Under the pieces are notes generated by a model, which was given only the letters and a program-made list of their open reading frames with translations, did not search any database and had not been told where the DNA came from. A DNA stretch of 64,000 nucleotides, taken from the NCBI GenBank assembly GCA_028386065.3, contig JAKUCV010007854.1, positions 66,762 to 130,761 on the forward strand. Reading direction: 5' to 3'. This stretch comes from Turnera subulata (lineage: Eukaryota; Streptophyta; Magnoliopsida; Malpighiales; Passifloraceae). Position numbers and translations under genes: made by a program. Numbering within the stretch: position 1 is the first letter of the stretch; each line of letters begins with the position of its first letter. This document shows, in pieces, positions 1-12,678 of this stretch.

Positions 1-1335
1 CACCTACAAAAAGGGGGAAGAGAGGAAGAGAAAAAAATATACAGCCCCGGATCAACACCCAAAAACCCCTTAGTTGCAGAGTTCCTTAGAATAGAGGTAG
101 GACCCAGAAACACCAAGGGTCCAAGGGAAAACACGGTTCTGCAGCCTTCTGGGCACAAACCGTGTTGTCCTTGACCTCCAGATTGTTCAAAAACACTATG
201 CCAATCCATTATTCTATTGATTTTGTATCAATGATTATGAATTAAACAACCCCTTCTTAGGTTGAACGGGAAAGCATGTATCTGGTTTTTGCAAAATAAA
301 ACTGCTCATGTTCTTAACCATATTTCTTGCTTTAGTTGTTGAGAGCTTTCTCCATGTCTAGGTTCTGATCAAACCCATGCACGAACACAGGTAGCTAGGT
401 GAAGGACCGAAAGGAGAAACCATAGCTACTAGAACAACAACAACAACAAACTCTTAGTTTTTAGCTTGTGACAGGGCTAGAAATTAATTGAGGAATTAGC
501 CTCAACACCAATCTTCCTCCTCTGAGTTTGACCTATGCGAAAGCACCAGGAAGATGAGAGCCATGGGAGGCACCTGTGAGCGAAAGCAAATGGGTGCAGT
601 ATAGATTGAGAGCACCTACAAGAACCAATCTTATAATTGACTCCCTTGCTGTCGACAGCATCAGGCTGTGCCCAGCACAGCCTCATTCTGTGACAGTATA
701 GTCAAGAAATAACACAACCCTTAGTTTGATTCTTGATTGATTATTGGGTAGCATATTCTTAGTTTAGTAGCAGCTTGGTGAAGGACCGAAAGGAGAAGCC
801 AAGAGTGCTAGACCTACAATAGTCAACCTTCACTCCTTAGACATTCGAGAGAAGGTAGGGAGAGACTATGGGAATCTGCACCAACATTGAACCTCATCCT
901 TAAGTGGACATCTACTCTAGTGACAGGGGGTAGATGGAAGCTTAAGGAACTATTAATAAGATCGAAAGCCGTTGATAGTACTTCAGGTTGGGAGCCCCGA
1001 CAAGACTTCTAATTAGTCGCAGCCTCATCCACAGGCTCAGTCTATGATGATGCTGTCGGGCAATTTAAAACCATAAATCAGGACATGTGGACCCCGGATG
1101 CCTAAGAACTCACCATATCTGATCTCTTCCTCGTTTAATTTGCTGTTATATTTACCTTACTGCTAATTTTTAGTTTTAATCATTAATCATCCAAACCACT
1201 CTTGTTTAATTGTTTTCAAGTCTAATTTGTCCGAAATTGAAGGAAAACAGATTCAACCCAGTCCCTGTGGATACGACCTTGATAAAAGTACTACAACAAC
1301 CCTGTGCACTTGCAGGATAGCACACGGAATTGACA
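1..1335 (+). mobile_element. Athila-like LTR fragment
   Basis: No plausible gene is present. The stretch resembles the 3' part of an Athila-type Ty3/gypsy LTR: near 1242 it carries the phrase CCCTGTGGATACGACC followed by a tgtgcacttgcaggat-like end, and the same phrase recurs at 59203-59260 in front of an Athila-like primer-binding site. A phrase reading GGTGAAGGACCGAAAGGAGA occurs twice (about 399 and 778). The left end lies outside the window. Family assignment is from memory of such LTR ends, so it is tentative. Confidence 0.4.
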
Positions 1336-1431
1336 GTTAGGTGGCGACTCCAATGACATGGAATTGAACCAAGGAAGAAAGTGAAAGGATTAGGTGAATA
1401 GTCCCAAGTGATTTTGGGTCGGGTATTCACA
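1336..1431 (+). mobile_element. 3' terminus of a Tat/Ogre-type LTR (element A, 5' LTR)
   Basis: These last ~96 bases are nearly identical to the last bases of the full LTR ending at 9507, including the terminal TATTCACA. A primer-binding-like site follows at once. Upstream of about 1336 the similarity to that LTR stops and Athila-like sequence begins, so the 5' LTR is a chimera or was truncated by recombination at the shared phrase GTGGCGACTCCAATGAC. Confidence 0.6.
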
Positions 1432-1432
1432 G

Positions 1433-1451
1433 TTGGCGACTCCACTAGGGA
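1433..1451 (+). other. Primer-binding site of element A
   Basis: TTGGCGACTCCACTAGGGA lies one base after the LTR terminus. It resembles the TGGCGACTCC-type primer-binding sites of Tat/Ogre-lineage gypsy elements, which I recall as matching a tRNA-Arg 3' end. Confidence 0.6.
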
Positions 1452-4400
1452 AGTAGGTTCAAGAAACCTTGTGCAATCGTTGAGTTTTGTGTGCCTTTTT
1501 ATGTGTCATCATAAGTGCCTTGCATTCATGATGATTGATGTGAAGCCTCTACCGCAAGAGGGCGAGGGAATCCAAGTCCACCACAGTGCTTTGTTTAAGC
1601 GGTGGCGGCTTGAGTGAACCCGTTTCTTGATATTTAGCAATGATGGGGATTGATGGGCCTTGGACCTCATGGGACATCCATTATCACATGTGAGTAGGTC
1701 AACCTATTCCCTAGCGGCAATCTCTAGGCCCCAACCAGCTGCATACCCTGAGCATCTCATGTATATTGAATCAATAAGTGGTATGTGCATTTTTGTGTGA
1801 TCATTGTTGTGGATTTGAGTGTTTGTAAATAGGGTGTTTTTATTTCGATAAACCAGGAAAATTAATAAAAAATATGTCAGAAAGTGTATAGTAAAAAAAT
1901 TTGTTGGGACCGCCGTGCTAATTATGCGTAGGGTGCTACATCGTGTGGTGTGAATTGATGAGTCTAGGAAAGGAACCCTAGGAGAGTAAGTATACATATT
2001 TAAGCCGTCGTTAGAATTCCAGTGTTATTTCCCAGTTGACATATATGTTCAGTTAGTCTACCTTGTCTTAGGGAATTCACATTTGCATACATTCGGCATT
2101 ACATTTCATGTTTTTCAAAGCCCAAAAATGAATTCGAGCTAGGGTGTCTCATTTTTTCCATTTCCAACCCTTTTGAACCCGAGTCTTCATAAAATATATA
2201 TCTTGGGAGAACGAGAAAAATGTTTTGCGAATGTATTCCATCATGCTTTCCCATTATTTTCAAATGTCTTGAGAGAAAACAAAGCTTGAGTCTAGGATTC
2301 CTGATGACCATGAACTCTATCAGTAGAATTGAACCCTTAGGACACCAGGGGTGGGTAGTGCCTTAGTTGGAAGAAGATGGTGAAGATATTAGGGATGAGG
2401 GATACATCACAAGGCAATGAATCTCAGTAGACGGGGAGATGGTGAAGACATTGGAAGTCATGGAGGTATCCTAAGGCAAAAAGTGGGAAGAAGGTTGAGG
2501 CAATGATGAGGCATCAACTTAAGACACCGAGGTGACTTTGGGCTTCTCGTGAGAGGAGATGTAAGCCCTAGTATTTATAGTAGAAGAGGTGAGATGAGGT
2601 GACCTGATTAGGCCTTCTTCAAAGACACAGATGTAAGCCCTAGTTCTCACTTGTAAATTGAGCAGATGATCCAAGATGAGAAGTCGAGACGAGGAATCGA
2701 AGAGCCAAATTGAGGAACCAAACTGACAAGCTAAATTCATAAGTATAGTTGAGGTGTCCAGTGGATGACGACGAGCTAAGTTGACAGGTCGAGACCTTAC
2801 CATTGGGCCTTCTCGTGAAAGGAGAAGGAAGCCCCAATATTTGTGGCAAAAAATGGGAGATGGAATGACTTGGTTGGGCTTTCTTGTCAGAGGAGATGTA
2901 AGCCCAGTAACTATAGTAGAAGAGGTGAGATGAAGTGACCTGATTGGGCCTTCTTTAAGAACGCAGATGCAAACCCCGGTTTTTACCTATGAACCAAACT
3001 GATGGGCCAAGATGAGAAGCCGAGAGAAGAATGGGGAACTGAGCTGACAGGCCGAGCCAAGGGACTAAGCTGACAAGCCAGATTGATGAGCAAAGCTGGG
3101 GTATCAAGTGGAGACACTGCAATTGAGAGAAGATGCAAGCCCCAATTTCTACTTGTGAACCAAGTCGGTGAGCCAAGATGAGAAGTTGAGGGAAGAACCA
3201 TACAGGGGAAACCAAACCAAAAGCTGAGTTCAGAAACCATGATGCAAAGCTGAGCCAAGCTGATTGGAGTTGAGCATGCAATCTAAGACAATTCAAGAAG
3301 GGCCATCCCATGGGAAGAAATGTAAATTCCAGTCCTTGTGAAGAAACAATGAAGAAGAATGCGAGAAGAATATGTGATGACAGTGAGATATGACGATGAA
3401 GGGAATGATTGAGGCAATGATGAGGTGTTGATACCAAGGAGGCAATGAGATGAAGCGCTAGAGGTGATGTATTCCAAGGGATCACTCCATGATGTTGAAG
3501 GGTAGATGAGAAATGCAAGTATGGGGGGAAGTTGATTAGAGACCGCATACCAAATTTCTAAGTATGGATAGATTGATGACCGAGAATTGGGAGAGGCAGT
3601 GTATTTATTCTTTAGAGTCTAGAAGTTAAGTCGAGTCAAAGAGGGGCAATAGCTAAGTTCTATGTCTAACAATCAACAATATCTTTGTTTGTACTCCGAT
3701 TTTCAAATAAGGAATAAAACTTTGATTTCCTTAACTTCTGTGTACTTGTAGCAAATTGTGCATGACTCTATTATATTCCATTGGATCAATCTAAGGGACC
3801 ACAAAATGAACTACGAAGACCTGATTCTGTGGATGTAAACCATTCTTACTTAAGCCCACTTTTAAACACTTGTTAATACCAACCTTCAAACACATACCTG
3901 ATTTGACTTTCAAACATGTATCCAACCTGGCCTCCATTTCGACCCCATCATACCTGCCATGAACACTTGTCTAGAAAAGCTGCTTGCCAAAAGTAAATCT
4001 AGTTTCTAAAGGTGATGCAAACAAGGATGCACCAAGCACAAGAGGAGGAGAAAATGGCAATCAATTACTAAGGGGTCCACAAGACTGTTCATAGATCGCA
4101 TGTTGCCAAATGTATATGCTCGAAACCGTCACTTTCCTTGAAGAGAAAATGAAAAAGAAAGAAGAGAAAAAAAGAAGAACAAAACAAAACAAAACAAAAA
4201 AAGAGGAAAAACGAGGAAATGGAAGTGACCTTAGTTCTTGAATGCTGATTCATCACCTGTTCCATGAATTGGGAAGAAGGAGTCATAAATGAAGAAGACA
4301 AGTGTTCCCCTACCAAACACCTTTCTACCAAACACCTATCTTCAGCCTTCCACAAAACACCATCATCTCAAACCCGACACCACATCCATAGATACGTAGG

Positions 4401-6479
4401 TAATCTGGCAACGGATCCGGTCTATAAATTATGGTTCCCAGATTGATTCAATGGAAAGAATGGGGTCGTTGCTAGATACACATGCCACATTGTTGATTGT
4501 ATTTAGGGCTCTTTTGTAGTCATAAGTCCCCTTCACTCTGACAAGTGGTTTGGGCTCATGAAGTTGTGGATATTGGTCAAGTCCGAAATTCATTTTGAAT
4601 TCAGTCATCATAAAGCACCTCTCTCCAATGGTCGGTCTTCTAGACATGTGATTCTAGGTTTTCCCGATCTAAGTTGGTAAGTCTACCTCCATATTGGTCA
4701 TCCGAGTACACCCAGCCCGTTCGGCCTTCTTCTTGTCCAAAATTTATGATCTCAGTATTCTATACCTATGGTTGTTATCCCCACGAGGAAGAAAAAAAAG
4801 GAAAAAGGAAAAAAAGGTGGGGTCCGCTAGGTTGAAAACCTGAAAGAGCGGCCTAGGAAAGAGTTAGGACAAGCCTGCTAGGTTGAGAATCCACATGGGT
4901 GGCTTAGGCAAAAGTTAAGGCTAAGGGAGAAATGGGGATAGCAGCCAACGACAAGGGGAATCTATGGGCTAGAAAACATCATTATCAAAAAGACTCATTT
5001 GGGTAGTCAGGAGCAAGCATTTGGGCACATCGCCTCTATCTATTTTTCAAGGGGTATCTACTCATCCATTGATTTCACTTTATAGGTCTTCATCCATTAA
5101 ACCTCTTCAACAAGTATTGTTCATTCATGGGGTCCTAGCTAACATTTGAAATGAATAGGGTTCACAGTCATTGGGAATTTTCTTCGTGGCTTTTTGTGAA
5201 TTTGATGGGATAACTCGCCTCTTCCTCAAAATCCTTAACTTCTACCTTAGCTTGAATGATTTTCCATGCTCATACATCATATTAGGGGCACTTGCATCTA
5301 AACTCACCAAGTAGGAATAAGGTCGCACTTGCATCCATACATATAGAAATAGATGGCACTTACACTTCAAGGAACAAACACATCATGTAGAAGTAGGGAG
5401 CACTTGCATTCAAAGGGTAGAAGAAGAGAGGAAAAGAGGAAAATATGAAGAGGAAAGATAGCGAGAGAAAGGGGAGAGAAAAGAAGAAAAAAATATGTCA
5501 TAGGCACATACATACATGTAGAAGTAGATGGCACTTGCATTCGAGGATAGAAGGGAGAGAAAATAGAAAAATCGAGGGGAAAGACGAGAAAAGAAAGGAA
5601 AGAGAAAAGAGAGAGAGAGGAAAAGGACAAAAATACCATGGAACTCACACGTAGAAATTAGGAACATCCCCATGCATTGAAAAAACAAAACGCATTGTAG
5701 ACATGCTCATGTATCACACACATGTAGACTAGGGATTCCTTGATAAGGTAGGCTTGACTGAGGGTAAATGATCAATATAAGTGACTACACTGTAAATTCA
5801 TCACTTGATGTAGACTTACATCTCCTGGGGTTAACAACTGGAGTGGCATGGCATGCCCGAATCTTTAGATGACTTTGACTGCAGAATAACGTGCATGCCA
5901 TGCCCTCGCCTGAGGTGTAGACATTATGGTTACCCATAGACTCTAGGGGCACGGCAACTCTAAGCTTTTGGATCAATTTTTGGCATTCTTAAATAGATGT
6001 AAGGCCCAATTTTTGTGAAGAGATGCAAGGGGCACGCTACCCCACCTTGATTGGTTGATTTCCAAAGGCATGGCGGGCCTGACTATCTGACTAGGACTAA
6101 AAGATGTAGATCAAACGTTTTTCCACGGGCTAGGATGCCCAAGATAATCCTAAGCCAGGGGCTCACTAAACTCCATCTATGATGAGATACTAGGGGCATC
6201 CCCTCCACTTTTGGTTTTTATGTCTCAAGGGGCACAACATCCACTCCTTTTCCTTTAAATCCAATAGATAGGGGCATGGGATCCAGGCAACCCAACCATG
6301 AGACAACACTCTTCTCAAACCTGTGAGATTATAAGGGAACCAGAAATACCAATAACCCAGACACATCCAACCCAAACCTAAGAATGTGAGGAACCCGGAA
6401 GTGAGGCGACAAGACCATGAGATGACACCCGAGAGATTTGAGATACCTATAGGTGAGAGAGTCTAGTCAAAAGCCAAAG

Positions 6480-7600
6480 ACTCAAGTCTTTGCCCCATGA
6501 GAGAACCAGTCAACCCAGTCAAAAGCCAAAGACCTAGTCTTTGCAAACCCGAGAGATGAAGAACCCGTTCAGGAGAGAAACCAATAAGCCAGGAACCCGG
6601 TTCTTGCAAATCTCGAGATAAACCTGAGGGAATCCAGTAAAACCAGATGAGAGAAAAGCCAGAGAGGAGTCCAGACATGAGGGATCCAGACTTAGAAGAA
6701 CCTAGTAAAATCGGATGAGAGAGAAGCCAGAGAGGAATCCAGAGGTGAGCCAACCAAAAGTCGGGACCTAGCTCCTGCAAACCGAGAGATGAGAGAGACC
6801 AGACTTGAGAGAAAACCAGATGTGAGGGAAACCAGAAGCCGAGGACCCAGTTCTCGCAATCTTGAGATGATTAAGCCCAGAAAACCAGTCATGAGAGAAA
6901 TCAGGTGAGAGTAGACCCAGACATGAGGGAAACTGGAGAGGAGCGAACCTAGATGACCTAGCCATGAAAGAAAGCCGATAAGACAATAAGAGAACCTAAA
7001 GCCGAGACCCAGCTCCCGCAAACCGTTAGATGAATAAAGTAAGGTAAACCATGCGGGAGCAAACCCTAGGAGGGGTGAGGTAAACCAAACCATAAGGAAA
7101 TCCAGACATGAGAGAAACCAGTAAGCCAAGTGCCCAGCCCTTGCTAAACCTGAGATGAGCAAACTTTGAGACATACAAACCAGTAAGCCAAGGACCCGGT
7201 TCTCGCAAACCATGGGATGAGATGATTCCCGACAAAGAGATGTAGGGGCATGTGATGCCCAAGGTATAGACAACACAGTCGCGGAGCGGCATCTTAGACG
7301 ATGATAGGGGCATGAGATGCCTAGGGACTAGATAATCAGGCCGTGAAATGACATTTCTGACAGAAGTCAATGGCGAAGCCATTGGGATGAGATGATTCCC
7401 GAAAGTCATGACTTGGGATGAGATGATTCCCAAGTCGAAACCGAGTTGACAAGGATGAGATGATTCTTTGTTGATGACCCGATAGATGAGATGATTCTAT
7501 CACCTCAGGATGAGATGATTCCCGAGACATTTGATGAGAAGATTCCCATAAACCGAGGGCCGGTCCCTCAAACCTTTGGGATGAGATGATTCCGAAAGAG
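6480..7600 (+). repeat. Tandem degenerate near-palindromes before the 3' LTR of element A
   Basis: Two word families alternate. The first is a ~25-30 bp phrase of the form GCCGAGGACCCGGTTCTC followed by GCAAACC, whose core is nearly self-complementary. The second, GGGATGAGATGATTCCC, occurs about eight times between 7207 and 7590 in varying quality. The same two families occur in 14930-16110 at the equivalent place of the next element, so they belong to the family rather than to the site. Confidence 0.65.
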
Positions 7601-7704
7601 GAGCATGGGATGCTCCAACCCTTGGCACACACCACACATCTATCATTTAAATTTGGTTGTTCCTTTCTTACGTTGTTTGGTCCTTAGTCCCTAAGGACTC
7701 ATCA

Positions 7705-7716
7705 ACGAGGGGCATC
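7705..7716 (+). other. Polypurine tract of element A
   Basis: The purine-rich GCGAGGGGCATC-like string (here acgaggggcatc) immediately precedes the LTR start TGTGAACACCC. An almost identical string precedes the LTR at 16237, which fixes the start of both LTRs. Confidence 0.6.
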
Positions 7717-9507
7717 TGTGAACACCCAAATTTGACCCACGAATTTTCTACTAAAATTGGATTTTAAACATACTTGAACCTTGAATTGATGTGATGATTC
7801 TTTCCTAAGATTAAGACATGTCATGAATTTAACTTAGTAGAAATGATATATTTTGGTAATTTGGACCTTCATGTATTTGAACTTCAGGATTAATGAGATG
7901 ATTTAATCATAGAATAAAATATATAATAAGGTTTATTTAGGCTTGAATATATTTTAATCACTTGGGCCTTTTATCTATTTCTTAATCCAATTATTTTGAG
8001 ATGATTTATTCTTGGGTTGAGGATGGGTTTAAGGGCTCAAGTTAATTCTCCAGAGTTTGACTAGCCCATTAACACAATTCTTGCAGGTTAATTTTAGCTC
8101 TGATTTTCATTGAAAATCATCAATTAATTAGATTTTGTATTTTTTGTATGATTTTTCTCAAAATGGGTGTCAATATGTAATGGAATGATGTAAGAGAGTA
8201 ACAATCAAGTAATTGAGTGATTCTGGGTTGATTAGAGGTCGGTTTCGCGGTAGGATCAAATCAGGGCTGAATTAGGGGGATTGGGGGTTCGAAAATGTAA
8301 AGAACGGGTGACACGTGGACTGTCGGGCGGTCATCTTGCGACGACCTCCAGGTGCCGGCGGACATCCACACATGACCGCCGGCAATGGCGGTCATCACTT
8401 CCCAGATTCGCCCAAATCTCTGATTTTGTTTCTAATTTCGATCCTACGAGGTTTTGGACCAGATTTTTGGGCATAATCTTCACCATTAAGCAGGTCCACG
8501 CCCCTAGGCTTCCTAGAACACTATAAATAGGACCCCTCACACACATTTCAATGGATCAAGCTCTCATTACACACACACCCCCATAAGCTTTGTTTGCTTG
8601 GAGAAACTCTACTTCTCCAAGCCTAGAAACATTCCTATAGGCAGAAACTCTGGAGAAATTTTGTGGGAAAGCATAAAAAAAAAAAGCCAACAAGAGGAAA
8701 TCAAGAGGAGATCAAGAGGAGGAAGCAATCAAAAGCAATCTAGGAGCCAAGAAGGTGGGCAATGCAAGTAAAAGGGCCTGATGCAAGTAGTCTCAGAAAA
8801 CAATTTATATCTTGAGTTCTAGAAGTCAGAATGCCGTGATCTTGGACTCTCTAAAAAGCTAAGAGGGAGAGCTACAATGTTTCTGTTGAGACTAAAAGCT
8901 AAATCGGCCATTTACAATGTGCAAAATCCAGTACAAAACGATCTATAAATTTTGTCCAACAACTGAGATAGTGTTCTAACCCTTTTTAATTATGCACCTT
9001 ATTGATTGCTACTTGCTGGTGACTTGATGATGCTCTTGTTGATTATGTGATTGCTGTGATGCCATGTCAAGAACTACATGGGCTTTGAACCCGGTTGCCG
9101 GGGCACGTAGGTGGTCTCTAGTGATGGAGACTCAAGCCCAAATATTTTTATTCTTCCTTTTTGTTCCGAACCTTCTTCTCCTACCCCTCCAATTCAATTT
9201 TATTATTTTTCTATGATTTGTTTCCACACTTGCACACCTGCACAAGGCACACTTGTACTTTGCAATTGCACAAGGTTTCGACCCAACACAGATGGGTGCC
9301 TAACACCTTCCCATCCATGACGAACCTCCGATCCCATGTCTTTGGTTTGCCATGACCATGTAGCCTAAAGGAGTCATATAAAGTTTTTTCCAAATTTTGC
9401 CCTTAATAAAATTTGGGTGGCGACTCCAATGACATGGAATTGACCCGAGGAAGAAGGTGAAAGGATTAGGTGAATAGGCCCAAGTGATTTTGGGTCGGGT
9501 ATTCACA
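7717..9507 (+). mobile_element. Full-length Tat/Ogre-type LTR (1,791 bp)
   Basis: Starts TGTGAACACCC after a polypurine tract and ends GGGTATTCACA, giving TGTGAA/TTCACA terminal inverted repeats. It is recognisably similar to the LTR at 16237-17835 throughout but visibly diverged. It contains a GC-rich motif cluster (8321-8393), a TATA box TATAAATAG (8522-8530) and a decoy copy of the primer-binding motif, GTGGCGACTCC (about 9418), some 90 bases before its end. It is the 3' LTR of element A and sits where the 5' LTR of element B should be. Confidence 0.85.
8321..8530 (+). promoter_or_regulatory. U3 promoter module of the Tat LTR (GGCGGTCAT cluster plus TATA box)
   Basis: GGCGGTCAT words in both orientations (8325-8393, for example GACCGCCGG and GGCGGTCATC) lie 130-200 bases upstream of AGAACACTATAAATAG, whose TATA box is 8522-8530. 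The same arrangement is in the other LTR (16875-17066) and, on the opposite strand, upstream of the antisense ORF (14061-14250). Confidence 0.6.
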
Positions 9508-11894
9508 GGTGGTGCAAGAACCCAAAGGGGATGGGGAAAGGCTTAGAAGAGTGGAAGAGTTATTGAAGGCCATAAAGAAAAAAGAGAAAGATTGGAACTT
9601 GGATCGCTTATCTTTATTCCCCAAAGCTTGTTTGCTTGAGAAGTTCAAAATGCCAGACATCGAGAAGTTTAATGGAATGGAATGTCCTACGACTCATTTG
9701 AAAATCTATGTGAGGATGTTGCAGCCTATGGGAATCGAGCCTAAATTGATGACCCAATTGTTTCAAAGGACTTTTTCGGGAGCAGGCCTCAGATGGTTCA
9801 TGACCCTAGATGAGAGCAAGGTGAGCAAATGGGATGACATCTGCAGGAAGTTCTTGAAGCAATATAGCTACAACACTGAAGTAGATGTGACTAAGAGGGA
9901 TCTCAAGACGACCAAACAAGAAGCCCATGAAATTTTTTCTGCTTACATCTCAAGGTGGCACAGCAAGGCATCCTTGATGGTGAATAGACCCACCGAAGAA
10001 GATCAAGGGCAGATGGTAATCAAGAATCTTCAGTCGGTTTATTATGATCGTGTGCTTGGCAATTATTATGCCAATTTCAACGCGCTTATCAGGGCAGGAA
10101 TACAATTAGAGGATGCTATCAGCTCAGGGAAGATCAAGGCTTCCATGGATACTCCGACACCCAAGTCGAGTTTTAATGTAACCCATAAAAAGAGGCCTGC
10201 TAAAATAAATCATGTTGCCATCCAAGCACCATTGTAGATTGGGTCAAAACCCAGGAAATTCACCCCCCTCCCTATGCCCTTGGGGAAGATGCTCAAAAAA
10301 TATATGGAGAAGAACCTTGTTACAGCCTTTGGAGCTAAGGCCTGATTTGCCTCTTAAAGGGGATTCTAGCAAATTCTGTGAATTTCATCAAATGGCTGGG
10401 CATACCACTGATAGTTGTTCCCGAATTCGCCATAAAATCCAAGATTTGATAGAGAGGAATGAGATAATTCTACCCAAGAAACCTAACACCAAGTCGAATC
10501 CATTGCCCGTGCATGAGGAGATTGATATGATGGAGGAAGAATCTGAATGTGAGGGGGAATGTTTTGTACTAGATTTAAGCGAATATGTGGAGTCAGATGA
10601 GGAGGTCGATGTCATCACTAGGTCTAAAGGAGTAGTGAGGAGGGCTCCTCTGCGGTTGGACGAACCCGAGGAGACAGTGGATCCTGAAGAGGATATGGTG
10701 GTGAAACAATTGAAAAAACCTCAGGATAATATCTCGATTTGGGGTCTATTGATGTCCTCCCATCCACATCGGGAGAAGGTTCTTCAAAATTTAAGCAAAG
10801 CTCATGTCCCTATTGACACCGCACCAGAAATATTAGCCAACATGATAGCTTCCGTAGAGACCCACAACCAATTCTCCTTCTCTGATAAGGACCTACGCTC
10901 AGACAAAGGTGCCCATGTTGAAGCATTATACATAACCATTCAGGTCAAGGAAGGCCAAGTACCCCTAGTGTTGATAGATAATGGGTCGGTCTTAAATGTA
11001 TGTCCTTTGAAGACTTCAAGCCTATTGGGATTTGGGGCTACAGATTTCCTGCCCTCTCGGACGATGGTCAGGGCATATGACAATGCTCGAAGAGAAGTAT
11101 TAGGGATGATAAAATTAGAAGTGATCATTGGGCCTACCCTTTTTTCGATAGAATTTCAAGTGCTCAATATCGCATCTAGTTTCAACTTGCTTCTCGGAAG
11201 ACCATGGTTGCACCAAGCCCGAGCTGCATCCACTTTGCATCAGATGCTACGATTTCCTTATCAAGGGGGGATAGTCACAATCAAAGGGGAAAAGGCTGAG
11301 AAGAACATTAAGCCGGTGTTTAGAATTGAAGGAGATGAGGAAGTGTCCTTGCCAGGCTTCATCTTTGAGACTTTCAGTGCCATAATAGCAGATAAGCTCA
11401 TTCGTAGTCCTCCTTACTATTACCCTTTCGGCAACTTGGCAGTTATGGGAATCATGGAGAAAATGAGGTACTTTCCAATCATGGGGCTGGGAAAGAAACA
11501 GCAAGGGATGTTAGAAGGTCCTCAGGTTTTTAGCACTGCGCCACCTTTCAGTTTAGGTTATACTCCCACGACAATGGAAGTGGAAAAATAAAAGGAGAAG
11601 GATCGTGCAAGGGCATTGGCTCGAAAGAAGAAGCAAGAGTGGGATTTCGCCATAGCCCCATATTTCAAGACACTGAATGGCTACTTCATAATAGAGGGAA
11701 AAGATTTTCCTTTCTGTGGGTTCCCTGAACCATGGGTGTGCAGCATCATAAAGATCAGGAAGCCAGGGTTCGAGCTGTTTTTTTACTGTTATCCGGAAGA
11801 GGTGGGGGAGATAGAAGAGGAGGAAGAAAATGGGGATGAAGGGGATGGAGACTTCGGCTGTAGGAGCCTCATTGAAGAAATTGAAATTGCTTGA
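9508..11894 (+). pseudogene. Gag-protease remnant of Tat/Ogre-type element B
   Basis: Encodes a Ty3/gypsy Gag (about 9645-10230; capsid-like text around W(F/M)TL and the SKWDDICRKFLKQYS stretch), a Cys/His knuckle reading CEFHQMAGHTTDSC (about 10376), an acidic linker, and an aspartic protease with the active-site text LIDNGS (about 10971) and the usual LLGRPWLH near 11190. The sequence enters with no ATG directly after the LTR end at 9507, so primer site, leader and Gag N-terminus are missing. A TAG at 10235 and a frameshift near 10340 break Gag, and a TAA at 11589-11591 interrupts the tail, which ends with TGA at 11892. No reverse transcriptase, RNase H or integrase follows. Proteins of this type assemble the particle and cleave Gag. 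Inactive by itself. Confidence 0.82.
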
Positions 11895-12678
11895 AGATCC
11901 ATGTGGTAGTCCATGTTAGGTGTCAATTTAAAGTTCAAAAAGGGGGACTGAGGGGCGATTCGTTGTTTTGTTGTCTTTTCTTTTAATAAATAAAGGCAGT
12001 TTTTTCTTTTATATTGATGATTATCTTGGCAATATTCTTATGCATGCATGTTATGTGTGAATATGATGTGCTGAATGAACTCCCTAAAATCTATAAAAAT
12101 CAACCTGAGGGCTAATACTAATAAGAAGGATAGTAATATCAGCACAATTCTCAAAAACTCAAAAAGCCAAAGTTCCACCCAATGAAAGCATCGAGTTTCT
12201 ATATCCCTTGCAACCATGCGACCATGATAGTTCTAGAAAGTATCCAATGGGGGGAATGCCAGTCAAAGAAAATCCGATAAAGGCCGAAAATCTCACAACA
12301 TTTGGTGTTTGATCCAAAAATAAGTGGGCAAGCCACTGATCCCATAATGAGACATGACTGAAATCAAAGAAGGATTTTTGGGAATTCACAAACATAAGAC
12401 AATTGATGACACAAAGAGAAGTATGTGAACCTAATTTCATGAGCCCTTGAAAAACAAAAAAGGAAAAAAATAGAAAAAAGAAAAAAGAAAAAAAGAAAAA
12501 AAGAAGAATGAAAAAAATAGAAGAAAAAATGAGCCATGAATACGTAGGAAGCTCAGCTCGGGTCCGGTTCCACTCTTATTTACAATAGTCGAAAGATTAA
12601 CAAAAGATAAAGGGAGTTTGTTCACCCATTTATTCGCATGTATTATAAATGTAAAAGGGTAGTAGTTCAAGGTGGGAT
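11895..12678 (+). other. Spacer between Gag-protease and the antisense ORF
   Basis: Non-coding. Includes a run of A-rich sequence at about 12448-12530 (aaaaaagaaaaaa words). I see no gene or terminator here that I can support. Confidence 0.5.

Larger units (their letters stand above)
1452..7716 (+). mobile_element. Internal region of element A, no surviving coding sequence
   Basis: About 6.3 kb between a primer-binding site and a polypurine tract plus 3' LTR. I find no Gag, protease, reverse transcriptase or integrase in any frame. The reading frames present are open only because of repetitive composition. 2340-3560 is repetitive (phrases such as aagccctagt and gagatgtaagccc recur), 4130-4210 and 5410-5640 are purine-rich, and 6480-7600 is the near-palindromic repeat block listed separately. 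This looks like a non-autonomous or heavily deleted Tat-type element. Confidence 0.5.

Noticed and set aside
2955..3548. 197-codon minus-strand frame in element A
   Set aside because: Repetitive Ser/Leu/Phe-rich product of a repeat-rich non-coding stretch, with overlapping frames giving similar low-complexity products.
6463..7635. Several minus-strand frames of 72-194 codons
   Set aside because: They are translations of the tandem GGACCCGGTTCTC and GATGAGATGATT repeats; the same pseudo-peptides appear at 14824-15967.
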